Positions 45,909 through 55,452 of a DNA stretch of 64,000 nt are shown one piece after another (within the stretch, counting starts at the first letter, position 1; each line of letters begins with the position of its first letter). A model generated the notes under the pieces. The model made no database searches, was not told the DNA's origin, and saw only the letters and a list, made by a program, of their open reading frames with translations. Location of the stretch: NCBI RefSeq assembly GCF_020181615.1, contig NZ_CP084029.1, positions 124,001-188,000 of the forward strand, given 5' to 3'. This stretch comes from [Mycobacterium] crassicus (GTDB lineage Bacteria; Actinomycetota; Actinomycetes; Mycobacteriales; Mycobacteriaceae). The position numbers and the translations under genes were made by a program.

Positions 45909-46945
45909 TCGCCAAGCCCAAGCTCGTCATCGGCGCGAACGGATTCCTGGGATCGCACGTCACCCGCCAGCTCGTCGACGCCGGACACGACGTGCGGGTG
46001 ATGGTCCGCCCGAGCGCCAACACCATCGGGATCGACGACCTCGACGTCACCCGCTTCCACGGTGACGTGTTCGACTCCGCCACCCTGCGTGCGGCCATGA
46101 CCGGCTGCGACGACATCTACTACTGCGTCGTCGATGCCCGATCCTGGCTGCGCGATCCGAGCCCGCTGTTCCGCACCAACGTCGAAGGTCTGCGCAATGT
46201 CCTGGACGTTGCCTCGGAAGGATCGATCGCCGCGGACCTGCGCCGGTTCGTGTTCACCAGCAGCTACGCCACCGTCGGCCGGCGCCGCGGCCGTGTCGCC
46301 ACCGAGGACGACATCATCAGCCCGGGTGGACTCACCCCGTACGTGCAATCCCGGGTGCAGGCCGAGAACCTGGTGCTCAGCCGCGCTGAAGCCGGCCTGC
46401 CCGCGGTCGCGATGTGCGTGTCCACCACCTACGGCGACGGCGACTGGGGCCGCACCCCGCACGGCGCCTTCATCGCCGGCGCGGTCTTCGGCAAACTCCC
46501 GTTCCTGATGGACGGCATCGAGCTGGAGGTGGTCGGGGTCGACGACGCCGCGGCGGCGATGATCCTGGCCGCCGATCGCGGCTGCAACGGGCAGCGCTAC
46601 CTCGTCTCCGAGCGGATGATCGCGCTGAACGAGGTGGTCCGCATCGCCGCCGAGGAGGCCGGGGTGCCGCCGCCGAGGCGGTCGATCTCGGTGCCGGTGC
46701 TCTACGCGCTGGGCGCGTTGGGCAGTATCAAAAGTCGGCTCACCGGCAAAGACGCCGAGCTGTGCCTGAGGTCGGTGCGGATGATGCGTGCCGAGGCCCC
46801 GGTGGACCATGCCAAGGCGGTGCGCGAACTGGGCTGGCAGCCCCGGCCGGTCGAGGAATCGATCCGGGAGGCGGCGCGTTTCTGGATGAGAATGCGTGAT
46901 GCCAAGCGAAGAAACGGTGCAACCCGCGACGTCTGGAAGCTGTAG
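45905..46945 (+). CDS. NAD(P)-dependent epimerase/dehydratase, 3-beta-HSD-like (Rv0139-like)
   Basis: 346 aa extended SDR. The NAD site is VIGANGFLGSHVTRQL (GANGFLG). The active site has the Ser region FVFTSSYATVG and Tyr in TPYVQSRVQAE (Y-x-x-x-R, where the usual Lys of YxxxK is Arg), a notable deviation. The overall layout resembles 3-beta-hydroxysteroid dehydrogenases and dihydroflavonol reductases. It is coupled to the SnoaL gene and followed 6 bases later by the DUF427 gene. Confidence 0.82.
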   Translation: MIAKPKLVIGANGFLGSHVTRQLVDAGHDVRVMVRPSANTIGIDDLDVTRFHGDVFDSATLRAAMTGCDDIYYCVVDARSWLRDPSPLFRTNVEGLRNVLDVASEGSIAADLRRFVFTSSYATVGRRRGRVATEDDIISPGGLTPYVQSRVQAENLVLSRAEAGLPAVAMCVSTTYGDGDWGRTPHGAFIAGAVFGKLPFLMDGIELEVVGVDDAAAAMILAADRGCNGQRYLVSERMIALNEVVRIAAEEAGVPPPRRSISVPVLYALGALGSIKSRLTGKDAELCLRSVRMMRAEAPVDHAKAVRELGWQPRPVEESIREAARFWMRMRDAKRRNGATRDVWKL

Positions 46946-46951
46946 GAGATC

Positions 46952-47332
46952 ATGAGCAGTCGACCGATTCTCACCCCGACCGCCGAGTACCCGATCACCG
47001 TGACCCCGACGGGCCGGCACGTCACGGTGCGGATCGGCGGCGAAGTCATCGCCGACACCGACGGTGCGCTGACCCTGCGGGAATCGAATCATCCTGCGGT
47101 GCAGTATGTTCCGATGGTTGACGTCAGAACCGACTTGCTGACCCGCACCTCGACCACCAGTTACTGCCCGTTCAAGGGCGATGCCGCCTACTACTCGGTG
47201 ACCACCGCCGACGGCCGATGCGTCCCCGATGCGATCTGGACCTATGAGCAGCCGTACCCGGCCGTGGCTGCGATCGCCGGGCACGCCGCGTTCTATCCGG
47301 ACAAAGCCGAAATCAGCGTCGCGGGGGTCTAG
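46952..47332 (+). CDS. DUF427 protein (Rv0140-like)
   Basis: 126 aa. VTVRIGGEVIADTDGALTLRE, then RTSTTSYCPFKGDAAYYSV and a C-terminal AAIAGHAAFYPDKAEI are the DUF427 signature (beta barrel with conserved CPFKG). Biochemical role unknown. It is the third gene of the SnoaL-epimerase-DUF427 operon. A longer relative is at 61005-61691. Confidence 0.9.
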   Translation: MSSRPILTPTAEYPITVTPTGRHVTVRIGGEVIADTDGALTLRESNHPAVQYVPMVDVRTDLLTRTSTTSYCPFKGDAAYYSVTTADGRCVPDAIWTYEQPYPAVAAIAGHAAFYPDKAEISVAGV

Positions 47333-47340
47333 CGCACGCC

Positions 47341-47730
47341 TCAGAGGCCGAGCACCTCAGCCGCGAATCGGGTGTCGGTGTACTCGCGCACCGACACGAT
47401 CCGGCCGTCGTGGCAGTCGACGATGAACACCAGGGGGCTCGCATAGTGGCCGCCGTCGGTGGTCACGCAGTCACCCTGTGCCTCGATCACCACGGTCTCG
47501 TGTTCGTTGATGCAGCGGAGCAGATCCAGGCTGATGCGCAGGCCAGGTCGGCGGTCCTCGGTCTGGCGGCGCACGGCGTCCTTGTCGAGGGCCTGCCCGG
47601 TCAGAATGCTCCAGTAGGTGAAGTCGTCGCTGACCAGGGCGAAGATCTCGTCCAGATCATCGTCGCCACAGATGCCCTGAAGAAACATCCATGCCAGTTC
47701 CGCCTGCGGGTCGTCGAACGGGGTGGCCAT
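47341..47730 (-). CDS. SnoaL-like protein (Rv0141c-like)
   Basis: 129 aa from the ATG at 47730 (MATPFDDPQAELAWMFLQG); the ORF continues upstream only in antisense sequence. It is a typical NTF2-fold protein with DEIFALVSDDFTYWSIL and YASPLVFIVDCHDGRIVSVREY. It converges on the DUF427 gene and is divergent from the glycosylase-like gene, as in M. tuberculosis. Probably a small-molecule binding or isomerase-type protein. Confidence 0.82.
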   Translation of the reverse strand: MATPFDDPQAELAWMFLQGICGDDDLDEIFALVSDDFTYWSILTGQALDKDAVRRQTEDRRPGLRISLDLLRCINEHETVVIEAQGDCVTTDGGHYASPLVFIVDCHDGRIVSVREYTDTRFAAEVLGL

Positions 47731-47868
47731 CACCACCTCATGGTGGCTTGGTGACACCGAACCGGTCAACGCGGACGCGGCGATCTTTATGATCGCGCCA
47801 TCAACAGTTCGCTTCGTCGTACCGTCACCTTCGGTGGCCCGGCCAGTCCAGGCCTGACCCTGGCTCCG

Positions 47869-48714
47869 TTGCGTCGGGGCCCGGCCGACCCCTGTTTCCA
47901 GGTCAGCGATGGCGCCATCTGGCGGACCAGCCTGATGGCCAGCGGGCCGGTGACGGCGTGCATCACCCGGGCGGCGCCTGACGCGGTGGACTGCACGGCA
48001 TGGGGAGCCGGGGCCGCGGAATTCCTCGACGGCGTCCCGGGACTGCTCGGCGCCGACGACGATGCGTCGGACTTCGCGCCCACCGAGCCGACGGTGGCCG
48101 CCGCGCACCGCCGCCTGCCGCATTTTCGGCTGGGCCGCACGGACCGGGTGCTCGAAGCGCTCATCCCGGCAGTACTCGAACAGCGGGTGCCCGGTGCCGA
48201 CGCGTTTCGCGCCTGGCGGGTGCTGGTCACCGAGTTCGGTGCCCCCGCACCAGGCCCGGCGCCCGCGCGAATGCGGGTCCCGCCGTCCGCCGAGGTGTGG
48301 CGGACGATCCCGTCCTGGAGGTTCCACCGTGCCAACGTCGACGGCGGACGGGCCCGCACCGTCGTCGGCTGCGCGCAGCGCGCCGTGTCACTGGAACGGC
48401 TGGTGACCCGGCCGCCCGTCGAGGCACGCGCGGCGCTGATATCGCTGCCCGGAGTCGGGGTGTGGACCGCGGCCGAGACCGCCCAGCGCGCCTTCGGCGA
48501 CGCCGACGCGCTCGCGGTCGGCGACTACCACATCGCGAAGATGATCGGCTGGACGCTGCTCGGCCATCCGATCGACGACGCCGCCATGATCGACCTGCTC
48601 GAGCCGATGCGACCGCACCGGCACCGGGTGGTGCGACTGCTGACCGAAAGCGGGCTGGCCGTCGAACCGCGGCGCGGGCCGCGGCTGCCGGTGCAGCGCA
48701 TCAGTTCACGGTGA
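47869..48714 (+). CDS. HhH-GPD DNA glycosylase-like protein (Rv0142-like)
   Basis: 281 aa from the TTG at 47869, but coding-like sequence (NSSLRRTVTFGG, then LTLAP) continues in frame upstream to an ATC at 47800, with no ATG, GTG or TTG between 47755 and 47869. The C-terminal half has the helix-hairpin-helix LISLPGVGVWTAAETAQ and a candidate catalytic Asp in AVGDYHIAKM, as in AlkA-type 3-methyladenine glycosylases. It is likely a base-excision repair enzyme or a relative. The N-terminal boundary is uncertain. It overlaps the next, convergent TetR gene by 9 bases. Confidence 0.75.
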   Translation: MRRGPADPCFQVSDGAIWRTSLMASGPVTACITRAAPDAVDCTAWGAGAAEFLDGVPGLLGADDDASDFAPTEPTVAAAHRRLPHFRLGRTDRVLEALIPAVLEQRVPGADAFRAWRVLVTEFGAPAPGPAPARMRVPPSAEVWRTIPSWRFHRANVDGGRARTVVGCAQRAVSLERLVTRPPVEARAALISLPGVGVWTAAETAQRAFGDADALAVGDYHIAKMIGWTLLGHPIDDAAMIDLLEPMRPHRHRVVRLLTESGLAVEPRRGPRLPVQRISSR

Positions 48715-49281
48715 GACGGCGGTGTCGGCCGTGCTGGCAAAGCGGCCCGAGTCCAGCGCTTCGAGCAACTGGCCGGCGATCCACTCGAACGCGGCGCTGT
48801 CGCGCGGCAGCAGCGCCTGCTCGAAGCCGATCAGCAGATACATCGCCCAGTTGGCGAACAGTTGCGCCTGACGCGCCTCGCCCAGCACCTCCAGCGCCGA
48901 CTCGTAGAGGATGTCGAAGCGTTGCTGGTCCACCTGGGTCTGCACGGCGTGCACGGCCGGATCCGCTGAACTCCAGCACCGGATCGCGGCCTCGGCACCG
49001 TGCGGCAGTGCCAGACCGATCTGGATCAGGCTGTCGAGACGCTGTCGCGGGTCCGGCAGGGCCCGCGCGAACTCCACGTGCTGCACGGTGCGGACGTCCA
49101 GCCAGTGCAAGACCAGCTCACGGGTGAAAACCGGCCAGCTGGTGAAGTAGTGGTAGAACGAGCCGGTCGTCACGCCGAGCCGGTTGCAGACCTCTGCCAG
49201 CTTGAGGCCGCCGTATCCCAATTCGGACAACACTTCGAGACCCGTCTCGAAGTAAGCCTGCCGCGAGAGTACTGCGCCCAT
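48706..49281 (-). CDS. TetR-family regulator
   Basis: 191 aa. HTH: FETGLEVLSELGYGGLK with LAEVCNRLGVTTGSFYHYF. The substrate domain has Cys in AIRCWSSAD. It is divergent from a second TetR gene, with a 90-base gap that holds an inverted repeat. The target is unknown; it may control the facing regulator. Confidence 0.85.
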   Translation of the reverse strand: MGAVLSRQAYFETGLEVLSELGYGGLKLAEVCNRLGVTTGSFYHYFTSWPVFTRELVLHWLDVRTVQHVEFARALPDPRQRLDSLIQIGLALPHGAEAAIRCWSSADPAVHAVQTQVDQQRFDILYESALEVLGEARQAQLFANWAMYLLIGFEQALLPRDSAAFEWIAGQLLEALDSGRFASTADTAVSP

Positions 49282-49335
49282 AAGTCGACTTTAGTTCGCC
49301 GGAGCCAGGCCGGGGACTTACCGGGCAACATAAAA

Positions 49336-49361
49336 GTTAATGTTGGTAATCGGGAATTAAC
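49336..49361. promoter_or_regulatory. Inverted repeat between two divergent TetR genes
   Basis: GTTAAT (49336-49341) and ATTAAC (49356-49361) form an inverted repeat with a 14-base spacer in an AT-rich gap. It lies 55-80 bases upstream of the minus-strand TetR start and 11-36 bases upstream of the plus-strand start. This is a candidate operator for one or both regulators. Confidence 0.5.
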
Positions 49362-49371
49362 CACAGCGCAG

Positions 49372-50025
49372 GTGCGCGGTGCCACAATTTTCGATGTGCC
49401 GGTCCACGCTCTTCATGGACCCGGGAGGCCCCGCGGTGCGCGGTCGGGCCTGACCCGGGGTCGGATCGTGTCCGCCGCCCGGAGCGTCTTCAGCGAACTC
49501 GGCTACGACGCCACAACTTTCCAGACCGTCGCCAGTCGTGCTGATCTGACCCGGCCGGCCGTCAACCATTACTTCGCGAGCAAAGAACTGCTCTACCGGG
49601 CTGTGCTGGAAGAGGCCCAGGCGCTCGTCGACCAGGCCGTGGATCAGGCCATGATGCATACCGACCTGATCGGGCAACTGTCGTCCTTCCTCCTGTCGAT
49701 CGCACAACTCGACCAGGACGACCGCACTACGGCGGCGTTCGTCGTCACCGCGGTGCTGGACGCCGAACGGCACCCGGAACTGCGGGACTTGGTCGGTGGA
49801 GTCTCGTTCTCCACCCGCGAGTTCCTCGCCGTCGCGATCATCGCCGCCGTCGAGCGGGGTGAACTCACGACCTCCGCGGATGTTTCTGCGCTGGGCGAGC
49901 TGCTGTTGGCGGTGCTGTGGGGAATCGGGTTCTACGTCGCATTCGTCGGTGACCGCGACCAGTCCGCGGCGGTGATCGCCAACCTGCACGCGCTGCTGGC
50001 GCACCAGCTCTGGCAGCTGCGATAG
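49372..50025 (+). CDS. TetR-family regulator (Rv0144-like position)
   Basis: About 217 aa from a GTG at 49372; a GTG at 49396 (VPVHALHGPGRPRG) is also possible, while longer readings run antisense to the other TetR gene. HTH: IVSAARSVFSELGYDATT with VASRADLTRPAVNHYFASK. The C-terminal part is a hydrophobic dimerisation/ligand domain. It precedes a methyltransferase gene, with a 97-base gap. Confidence 0.8.
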   Translation: MRGATIFDVPVHALHGPGRPRGARSGLTRGRIVSAARSVFSELGYDATTFQTVASRADLTRPAVNHYFASKELLYRAVLEEAQALVDQAVDQAMMHTDLIGQLSSFLLSIAQLDQDDRTTAAFVVTAVLDAERHPELRDLVGGVSFSTREFLAVAIIAAVERGELTTSADVSALGELLLAVLWGIGFYVAFVGDRDQSAAVIANLHALLAHQLWQLR

Positions 50026-50119
50026 GCCGCTCGTCCGGGCGCCGCCACGAAGCTGAATAGCTCACCTAAGTGTTTTCGGTAGCATTGCTGACGACATCCG
50101 CGTCAACAAATTGAGGTAA

Positions 50120-51058
<939 letters not shown>

Positions 51059-51061
<3 letters not shown>

Positions 51062-51234
51062 CCGCCGGGGCCGGTTCGGCGGTCCAGCTTCGCCTCTCCT
51101 TCGTCGAGGCTCGCTAACCGCCGGGGGTGTTTGGGCGGTCCAGCTTCGCCTCTCCTTCGTCGAGGCTCGCTAACCGCCGGGGGTGATTGGGCGGTCCAGC
51201 TTCGCCTCTCCTTCGTCGAGGCTCGCTAACCGCC
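51059..51234. repeat. Three tandem 56-bp repeats with hairpin potential
   Basis: Units start at 51059, 51115 and 51171, with TAACCGCC repeated once more at 51227. Copies 2 and 3 differ only in the GGGTGTTTGG/GGGTGATTGG stretch, and copy 1 differs in the same place. Each unit contains GCCTC...GAGGC and an outer GGCGGT...AACCGCC pair, so each can fold into a hairpin. The array fills the gap between the methyltransferase and the aldehyde dehydrogenase genes. Confidence 0.92.
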
Positions 51235-51269
51235 TCCCGGCCGGGGCGGGGTGCGGTAGGAATGGGGTC

Positions 51270-52646
51270 ATGACCACCACTATCGGCGTCGCTGACGTCG
51301 TCGCGAGGCTCCGCGAAACTTTCGCCACCGGGCGGACCCGGGACGTGGCGTGGCGCCGCACTCAACTGCACCGCCTCGAACAGATGATGAACGAGAACGA
51401 GGCGCGGATCGCCGACGCCCTGGCGGCCGACCTCGATCGCAAACCGTTCGAGGCGTGGCTGGCCGACAGCGCCGGCACCGCCGCCGAGGCCCGCTACGCG
51501 GCCAAGCACGTCAAGAAGTGGATGCGCCGCAAGCACCGCCTCCTCGAACTGGCGCAGCTGCCCGGCCGCGGCTGGGTCGAATACGAGCCGTACGGCACGG
51601 TGCTGATCATCGGCGCCTGGAACTTCCCGTTCTATCTGACGTTGGGGCCCCTGGTGGGTGCGATCGCCGCGGGAAACACCGTGGTGCTCAAGCCGTCTGA
51701 GATCGCCCCGGCGTCCTCGCGGCTGATGGCCGAACTGGTGCCGCGCTACCTGGACAACGACGCGATCGTGGTGGTCGAGGGCGACGGAGCGGTGAGCCAG
51801 GAGCTCATCGCGCAGGGCTTCGACCGGGTGATGTTCACCGGCGGCACCGAGATCGGCCGCAAGATCATGGCCGGTGCCGCCGAACACCTGACCCCGGTAA
51901 CGCTGGAACTGGGCGGCAAGAGCCCGTGCATCGTGGCCGCCGACGCCGATATCGCGGTAGCGGCCAAACGGATCGCCTGGACCAAACTGCTGAACTCGGG
52001 TCAGACCTGCGTGGCCCCCGACTACGTGCTGGCCGACGCCGCGATCCGCGACGAACTCGTCACCAAGATCGGCGAAGCCATCACCGACTTCCGGTCCGAC
52101 GAACAGCACGGCATGCGGATCGTCAACGAACGCCAGTTCAACCGCCTGACAAGCTATCTGGCGGCCACCAAAGGTGCGGTGGCGCTCGGTGGCGGTTCCG
52201 ATCCCGCGACACTGCGGATCGAGCCGACCGTGGTCGTCGACCCCGACCCGGCCGAGGCGCTGATGGCCAACGAGATCTTCGGGCCCATCCTGCCGGTGCT
52301 GACCGTCGCGTCCATCGACGACGCCATCGATTTCGTCAACGCCCGGCCCAAGCCGTTGGCTGCCTACCTGTTCACCAAATCCCGCGCAGTCCGGGAGAAG
52401 GTGATCAACCGGGTGCCCTCGGGCGGCATGCTGGTCAACCATCTGGTGTTCCAGGTGTCCACCGCCAGGCTGCCGTTCGGCGGGGTCGGACCGTCCGGCA
52501 TGGGGGCCTACCACGGTCGGTGGGGATTCGAAGAGTTCAGCCACCGCAAGACGGTGCTGACCAAGCCGACCCGACCCGATGTCAGCCAGATGATCTACCC
52601 GCCGTATACAGAGAAGGCTTGGAAATTGGCGCGTCGCCTGTTCTAG
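51270..52646 (+). CDS. Aldehyde dehydrogenase, ALDH3-like (Rv0147-like)
   Basis: 458 aa from the ATG at 51270. Motifs: TVLIIGAWNFPFYLTLGPLV, VTLELGGKSPC (general base Glu) and NSGQTCVAPDYVL (catalytic Cys). It lacks the extra N-terminal residues of many ALDHs, consistent with the class 3 fatty-aldehyde group. It oxidises aldehydes to acids with NAD(P). It precedes an SDR by 29 bases, as Rv0147 precedes Rv0148. Confidence 0.93.
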   Translation: MTTTIGVADVVARLRETFATGRTRDVAWRRTQLHRLEQMMNENEARIADALAADLDRKPFEAWLADSAGTAAEARYAAKHVKKWMRRKHRLLELAQLPGRGWVEYEPYGTVLIIGAWNFPFYLTLGPLVGAIAAGNTVVLKPSEIAPASSRLMAELVPRYLDNDAIVVVEGDGAVSQELIAQGFDRVMFTGGTEIGRKIMAGAAEHLTPVTLELGGKSPCIVAADADIAVAAKRIAWTKLLNSGQTCVAPDYVLADAAIRDELVTKIGEAITDFRSDEQHGMRIVNERQFNRLTSYLAATKGAVALGGGSDPATLRIEPTVVVDPDPAEALMANEIFGPILPVLTVASIDDAIDFVNARPKPLAAYLFTKSRAVREKVINRVPSGGMLVNHLVFQVSTARLPFGGVGPSGMGAYHGRWGFEEFSHRKTVLTKPTRPDVSQMIYPPYTEKAWKLARRLF

Positions 52647-52675
52647 CGTGGCGATCGAATCGAGGAAGGAAACAC

Positions 52676-53539
52676 ATGCCCGGAGTGCAGGATTGTGTTG
52701 TCGTCGTCACCGGAGCCGGTGGGGGATTGGGCCGTGACTACGCCCTGACCCTGGCTCGCGAGGGTGCCTGTGTGGTGGTCAATGACCTGGGCGGTGCCCG
52801 AGACGGCACCGGAGCCGGACACAACATGGCCGACCACGTGGTCGCCGAGATCAAAGAGGCCGGCGGCCGTGCCGTCGCCAACTACGACAGCGTCGCCGAC
52901 CCCGACGGCGCCGCCAACATCATCAAGACCGCGATCGACGAGTTCGGCAAGGTCGACGGCGTGGTCAGCAACGCCGGCATCCTGCGCGACGGCACCTTCC
53001 ACAAGATGACCTTCGAGAACTGGAATGCCGTGCTGCAGGTGCACCTGTACGGCGGGTACAACGTGGTCCGGGCGGCCTGGCCGCACTTCCGCGAGCAGAG
53101 CTACGGCCGCGTCGTGGTCGCCACCTCCACCAGTGGACTGTTCGGCAACTTCGGACAGGCCAACTACGGGGCCGCCAAGCTGGGCCTGGTCGGCATGATC
53201 AACACGCTGGCCATCGAGGGCGCCAAGTACAACATCAAGGCCAACGCGATCGCCCCGATCGCCGCCACCCGGATGACCGAGGACATCCTGCCGCCGGAGG
53301 TGCTGGAGAAGCTCAAGCCCGAGTACGTCGCGCCGGTGGTGGCCTACCTGTGCACCGAAGAGATCGCCGAGACCGGATCGGTGTTCATCGCCGGCGGCGG
53401 CAAGGTGCAGCGGGCGGCGCTGTTCGAGAACGTCGGCGCCAACTTCGATGGCCCGCCGTCGGTCGACGACGTCGCGGCGCAGTGGTCGACGATCGCCGAT
53501 CTGTCGGCGGCCAAGTCGGCCAGCTTCTCGCTGCAGTAA
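52676..53539 (+). CDS. Short-chain dehydrogenase, HSD17B4-like (Rv0148-like)
   Basis: 287 aa with a strong ribosome site (GAGGAAGGA). NAD site VVVTGAGGGLGRDYALTL; SNAGILRDGTFHKM; catalytic STSGLFGNFGQANYGAAK (Ser, Tyr, Lys). It matches the peroxisomal multifunctional 3-hydroxyacyl-CoA dehydrogenase type, with the N-terminal VVNDLGG segment. It likely acts in acyl-CoA or steroid side-chain oxidation. Cotranscribed with the aldehyde dehydrogenase. Confidence 0.92.
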   Translation: MPGVQDCVVVVTGAGGGLGRDYALTLAREGACVVVNDLGGARDGTGAGHNMADHVVAEIKEAGGRAVANYDSVADPDGAANIIKTAIDEFGKVDGVVSNAGILRDGTFHKMTFENWNAVLQVHLYGGYNVVRAAWPHFREQSYGRVVVATSTSGLFGNFGQANYGAAKLGLVGMINTLAIEGAKYNIKANAIAPIAATRMTEDILPPEVLEKLKPEYVAPVVAYLCTEEIAETGSVFIAGGGKVQRAALFENVGANFDGPPSVDDVAAQWSTIADLSAAKSASFSLQ

Positions 53540-53605
53540 GAGGTAGCCCATGACGGCCGGGGTCCGAAGATTTTCGTACCCCGGCTGTCTGCGCCCTGCA
53601 ATCGG

Positions 53606-54421
53606 TTAGCCGAGCAGCGCGTCGCGCAGCCGCTCCCGGTCGGCGTCTGTGACGCCGGAGGCGCGCAGGAACTCGTCGAACGACCCGAACTGCTGATCGA
53701 TCGTCTGGTAGGCGGCGTCCAGGTACTCCGCGCGGACACCGAGCACCTCGTCGGAGAGCCGGGCCTCGGTGAAGGTCAGCACCTCGGGGGTGATCTCGAC
53801 CTCGGCGCGCTGCCGGATCATCTCCAGGATCCGGTCCCGCAGGATCGGGACCGCGGTGTTGCTGCGCAGATAATCCTCCATCACCATGTCCCGGCCGATC
53901 CCCGCCGCCTGCAGCACGGACGCGACCACGAACCCGGTGCGGTCCTTGCCCGCGAAGCAGTGCGCCAGCACCGGCCGGCCCGCCGCCAGCAGGGAGATCA
54001 CCCGCTGCACCGCCCGGCGTGAGCCGCCGAGGGTGGGGAACCGCTGGTATTCCTCGAGCATGTAGCGGGCGGCGACGTCGGCCGCCGTGGCCTCGTCGGG
54101 CTTCTCCTCCATCATCTTGCGGAAGGCGTCCTCATGCGGTGAGTCGCTTTCGGGAGCCTGGTCGGCGGCCAGGTCGGGGAACGGCAACAGGTGGATGTCG
54201 ATGCCGGCGGGCACCAGTCCGGGCCCGCGCCGGGTCACCTCCCGCGGTGACCGCAGATCGGCGACGTCGACCACCCCGATCCGCACCAACTGGTCGCGGC
54301 CCTGATCGTCGAGGCGGCTCAGCTCGCTGGACCGGAACAACCGGCCCGGGCGCAGTGAGCTGGCGCTTTCGGAGACGTCGCGAAAATTCCATGCTCCGGG
54401 CAGTTCCGGCTGGGAGGTCAC
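53606..54421 (-). CDS. ptbB: Phosphotyrosine/phosphoinositide phosphatase PtbB-like
   Basis: 271 aa from the GTG at 54421 (VTSQPELPGAWNFRDVSES). The TTG at 54467 is unlikely, because a terminator lies directly upstream. The P-loop HCFAGKDRTG carries the catalytic Cys and Arg, and GAWNFRDV plus LRPGRLFRSSEL are the N-terminal signature. In M. tuberculosis PtpB is a secreted triple-specificity phosphatase that acts in the host. There is no signal peptide here. An active-site Lys in the P-loop, AGKDR, is the MptpB hallmark. Confidence 0.92.
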   Translation of the reverse strand: MTSQPELPGAWNFRDVSESASSLRPGRLFRSSELSRLDDQGRDQLVRIGVVDVADLRSPREVTRRGPGLVPAGIDIHLLPFPDLAADQAPESDSPHEDAFRKMMEEKPDEATAADVAARYMLEEYQRFPTLGGSRRAVQRVISLLAAGRPVLAHCFAGKDRTGFVVASVLQAAGIGRDMVMEDYLRSNTAVPILRDRILEMIRQRAEVEITPEVLTFTEARLSDEVLGVRAEYLDAAYQTIDQQFGSFDEFLRASGVTDADRERLRDALLG

Positions 54422-54467
54422 CCGGCCACGATAAGACACGGCGTGGCCGGCGTCGTCGGCCAGACGC

Positions 54468-54497
54468 AAAAACCCCCGATCCGAGGCGGATCGGGGG
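54468..54497 (-). terminator. Rho-independent terminator after the 47-aa gene
   Basis: CCCCCGATCC and GGATCGGGGG form a perfect 10-base stem with a 5-base loop; on the minus strand it is followed by TTTTT. It lies 22 bases after the stop of the small gene, and just upstream of the ptbB start, separating the two transcripts. Canonical U-tract terminators are uncommon in mycobacteria. Confidence 0.88.
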
Positions 54498-54518
54498 CTG
54501 CTGGCTGTGCCGTGCGAT

Positions 54519-54662
54519 CTAGATCGGCGGGTAGTTCTGCGGGGGGTAGCCGCCGCCGCCGTCGACGCCGCGCAAGCCCCAGGTCAGGTACTTGAAGAAG
54601 AACTCGGCCTCGTCGCTCATGTCGTAATCCGGATTCGGATCGTAACCGTACCCAGGACCCAT
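54519..54662 (-). CDS. Small conserved protein, 47 aa (Rv0157A-like)
   Basis: It begins MGPGYGYDPNPDYDMSDE, has the core AEFFFKYLTWGLRGVDGG and ends in YPPQNYPPI. It is too short for standard ORF finders, but its coding bias, its own terminator and its place beside an Rv0158-like TetR gene support it. It is acidic and aromatic with no signal peptide. Function unknown. The upstream TGATGAAAT provides no clear ribosome site, so the mRNA may be leaderless. Confidence 0.75.
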   Translation of the reverse strand: MGPGYGYDPNPDYDMSDEAEFFFKYLTWGLRGVDGGGGYPPQNYPPI

Positions 54663-54799
54663 TTCATCAACCCCTCAAACTTGGATGGGATCAGTTTAGT
54701 CCGCTCGTCAACGCCGGTGGTCGCGAACTGCCTAGAATCATCCTTCCAACCAGTTGATTGAGACGCCGGTGCGGCCGGCCAGCGAAAGAGCGAGTGGAC

Positions 54800-55435
54800 A
54801 TGGCAAACGATAAGGGCTCTGCCCAGGGGCCCTCCCGTCGCGAGGAGTTGCTCGCGGTCGCCACCAAGTTGTTCGCCGCCCGCGGCTACCACGGCACCCG
54901 GATGGACGACGTCGCCGACGTGGTCGGGCTGAATAAGGCGACCGTCTACCACTACTACGCCAGCAAGTCGCTGATCCTCTACGACATTTACCAGCAGGCC
55001 GGGGAACGGACCCTGGCCGCCGTGCACGACGATCCGTCCTGGACCGCGCGAGAGGCGCTCTACCAGTACACGGTGCGCCTGCTCGACCAGATCGCGGCCA
55101 ATCCCGAGGGCGCGGCGGTCTATTTCCAGGAACAGCCCTACATCACCGAGTGGTTCACCGACGAACAGGTCGCCGAGGTCCGGGAGAAGGAAACCCAGGT
55201 CTACGAGCACGTGCACGGCCTGATCGACCGCGGTATCGCCAACGGCGAGTTCTACCAGTGCGATTCGCATGTGCTGGCGCTGGGCTACATCGGTATGACG
55301 CTGGGTGCCTACCGCTGGCTGCGGCCCAGCGGCCGGCGCAGCGCCAAGGAGATCGCCGCGGAATTCAGCACGGCGCTGTTGCGCGGGTTGATCCGCGACG
55401 AGACGATCCGCGTCGAGTCTCCGCTGGGTGTTTAG
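54800..55435 (+). CDS. TetR-family regulator (Rv0158-like)
   Basis: 211 aa from the ATG at 54800. SRREELLAVATKLFAARGYH and DDVADVVGLNKATVYHYYAS form the HTH; AVYFQEQPYITEWFTDEQVA and LGYIGMTLGAYRWLRPSGRR match Rv0158 closely from memory. The regulon is unknown to me. It is divergent from the 47-aa gene across a 137-base gap. Confidence 0.92.
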   Translation: MANDKGSAQGPSRREELLAVATKLFAARGYHGTRMDDVADVVGLNKATVYHYYASKSLILYDIYQQAGERTLAAVHDDPSWTAREALYQYTVRLLDQIAANPEGAAVYFQEQPYITEWFTDEQVAEVREKETQVYEHVHGLIDRGIANGEFYQCDSHVLALGYIGMTLGAYRWLRPSGRRSAKEIAAEFSTALLRGLIRDETIRVESPLGV

Positions 55436-55452
55436 CGGCAATCCGGCGGCGG

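Noticed and set aside
54422..54469. TTG start for ptbB
   Set aside because: It would put the start against the terminator stem. The PtbB family begins near the LPGAWNFRDV segment.
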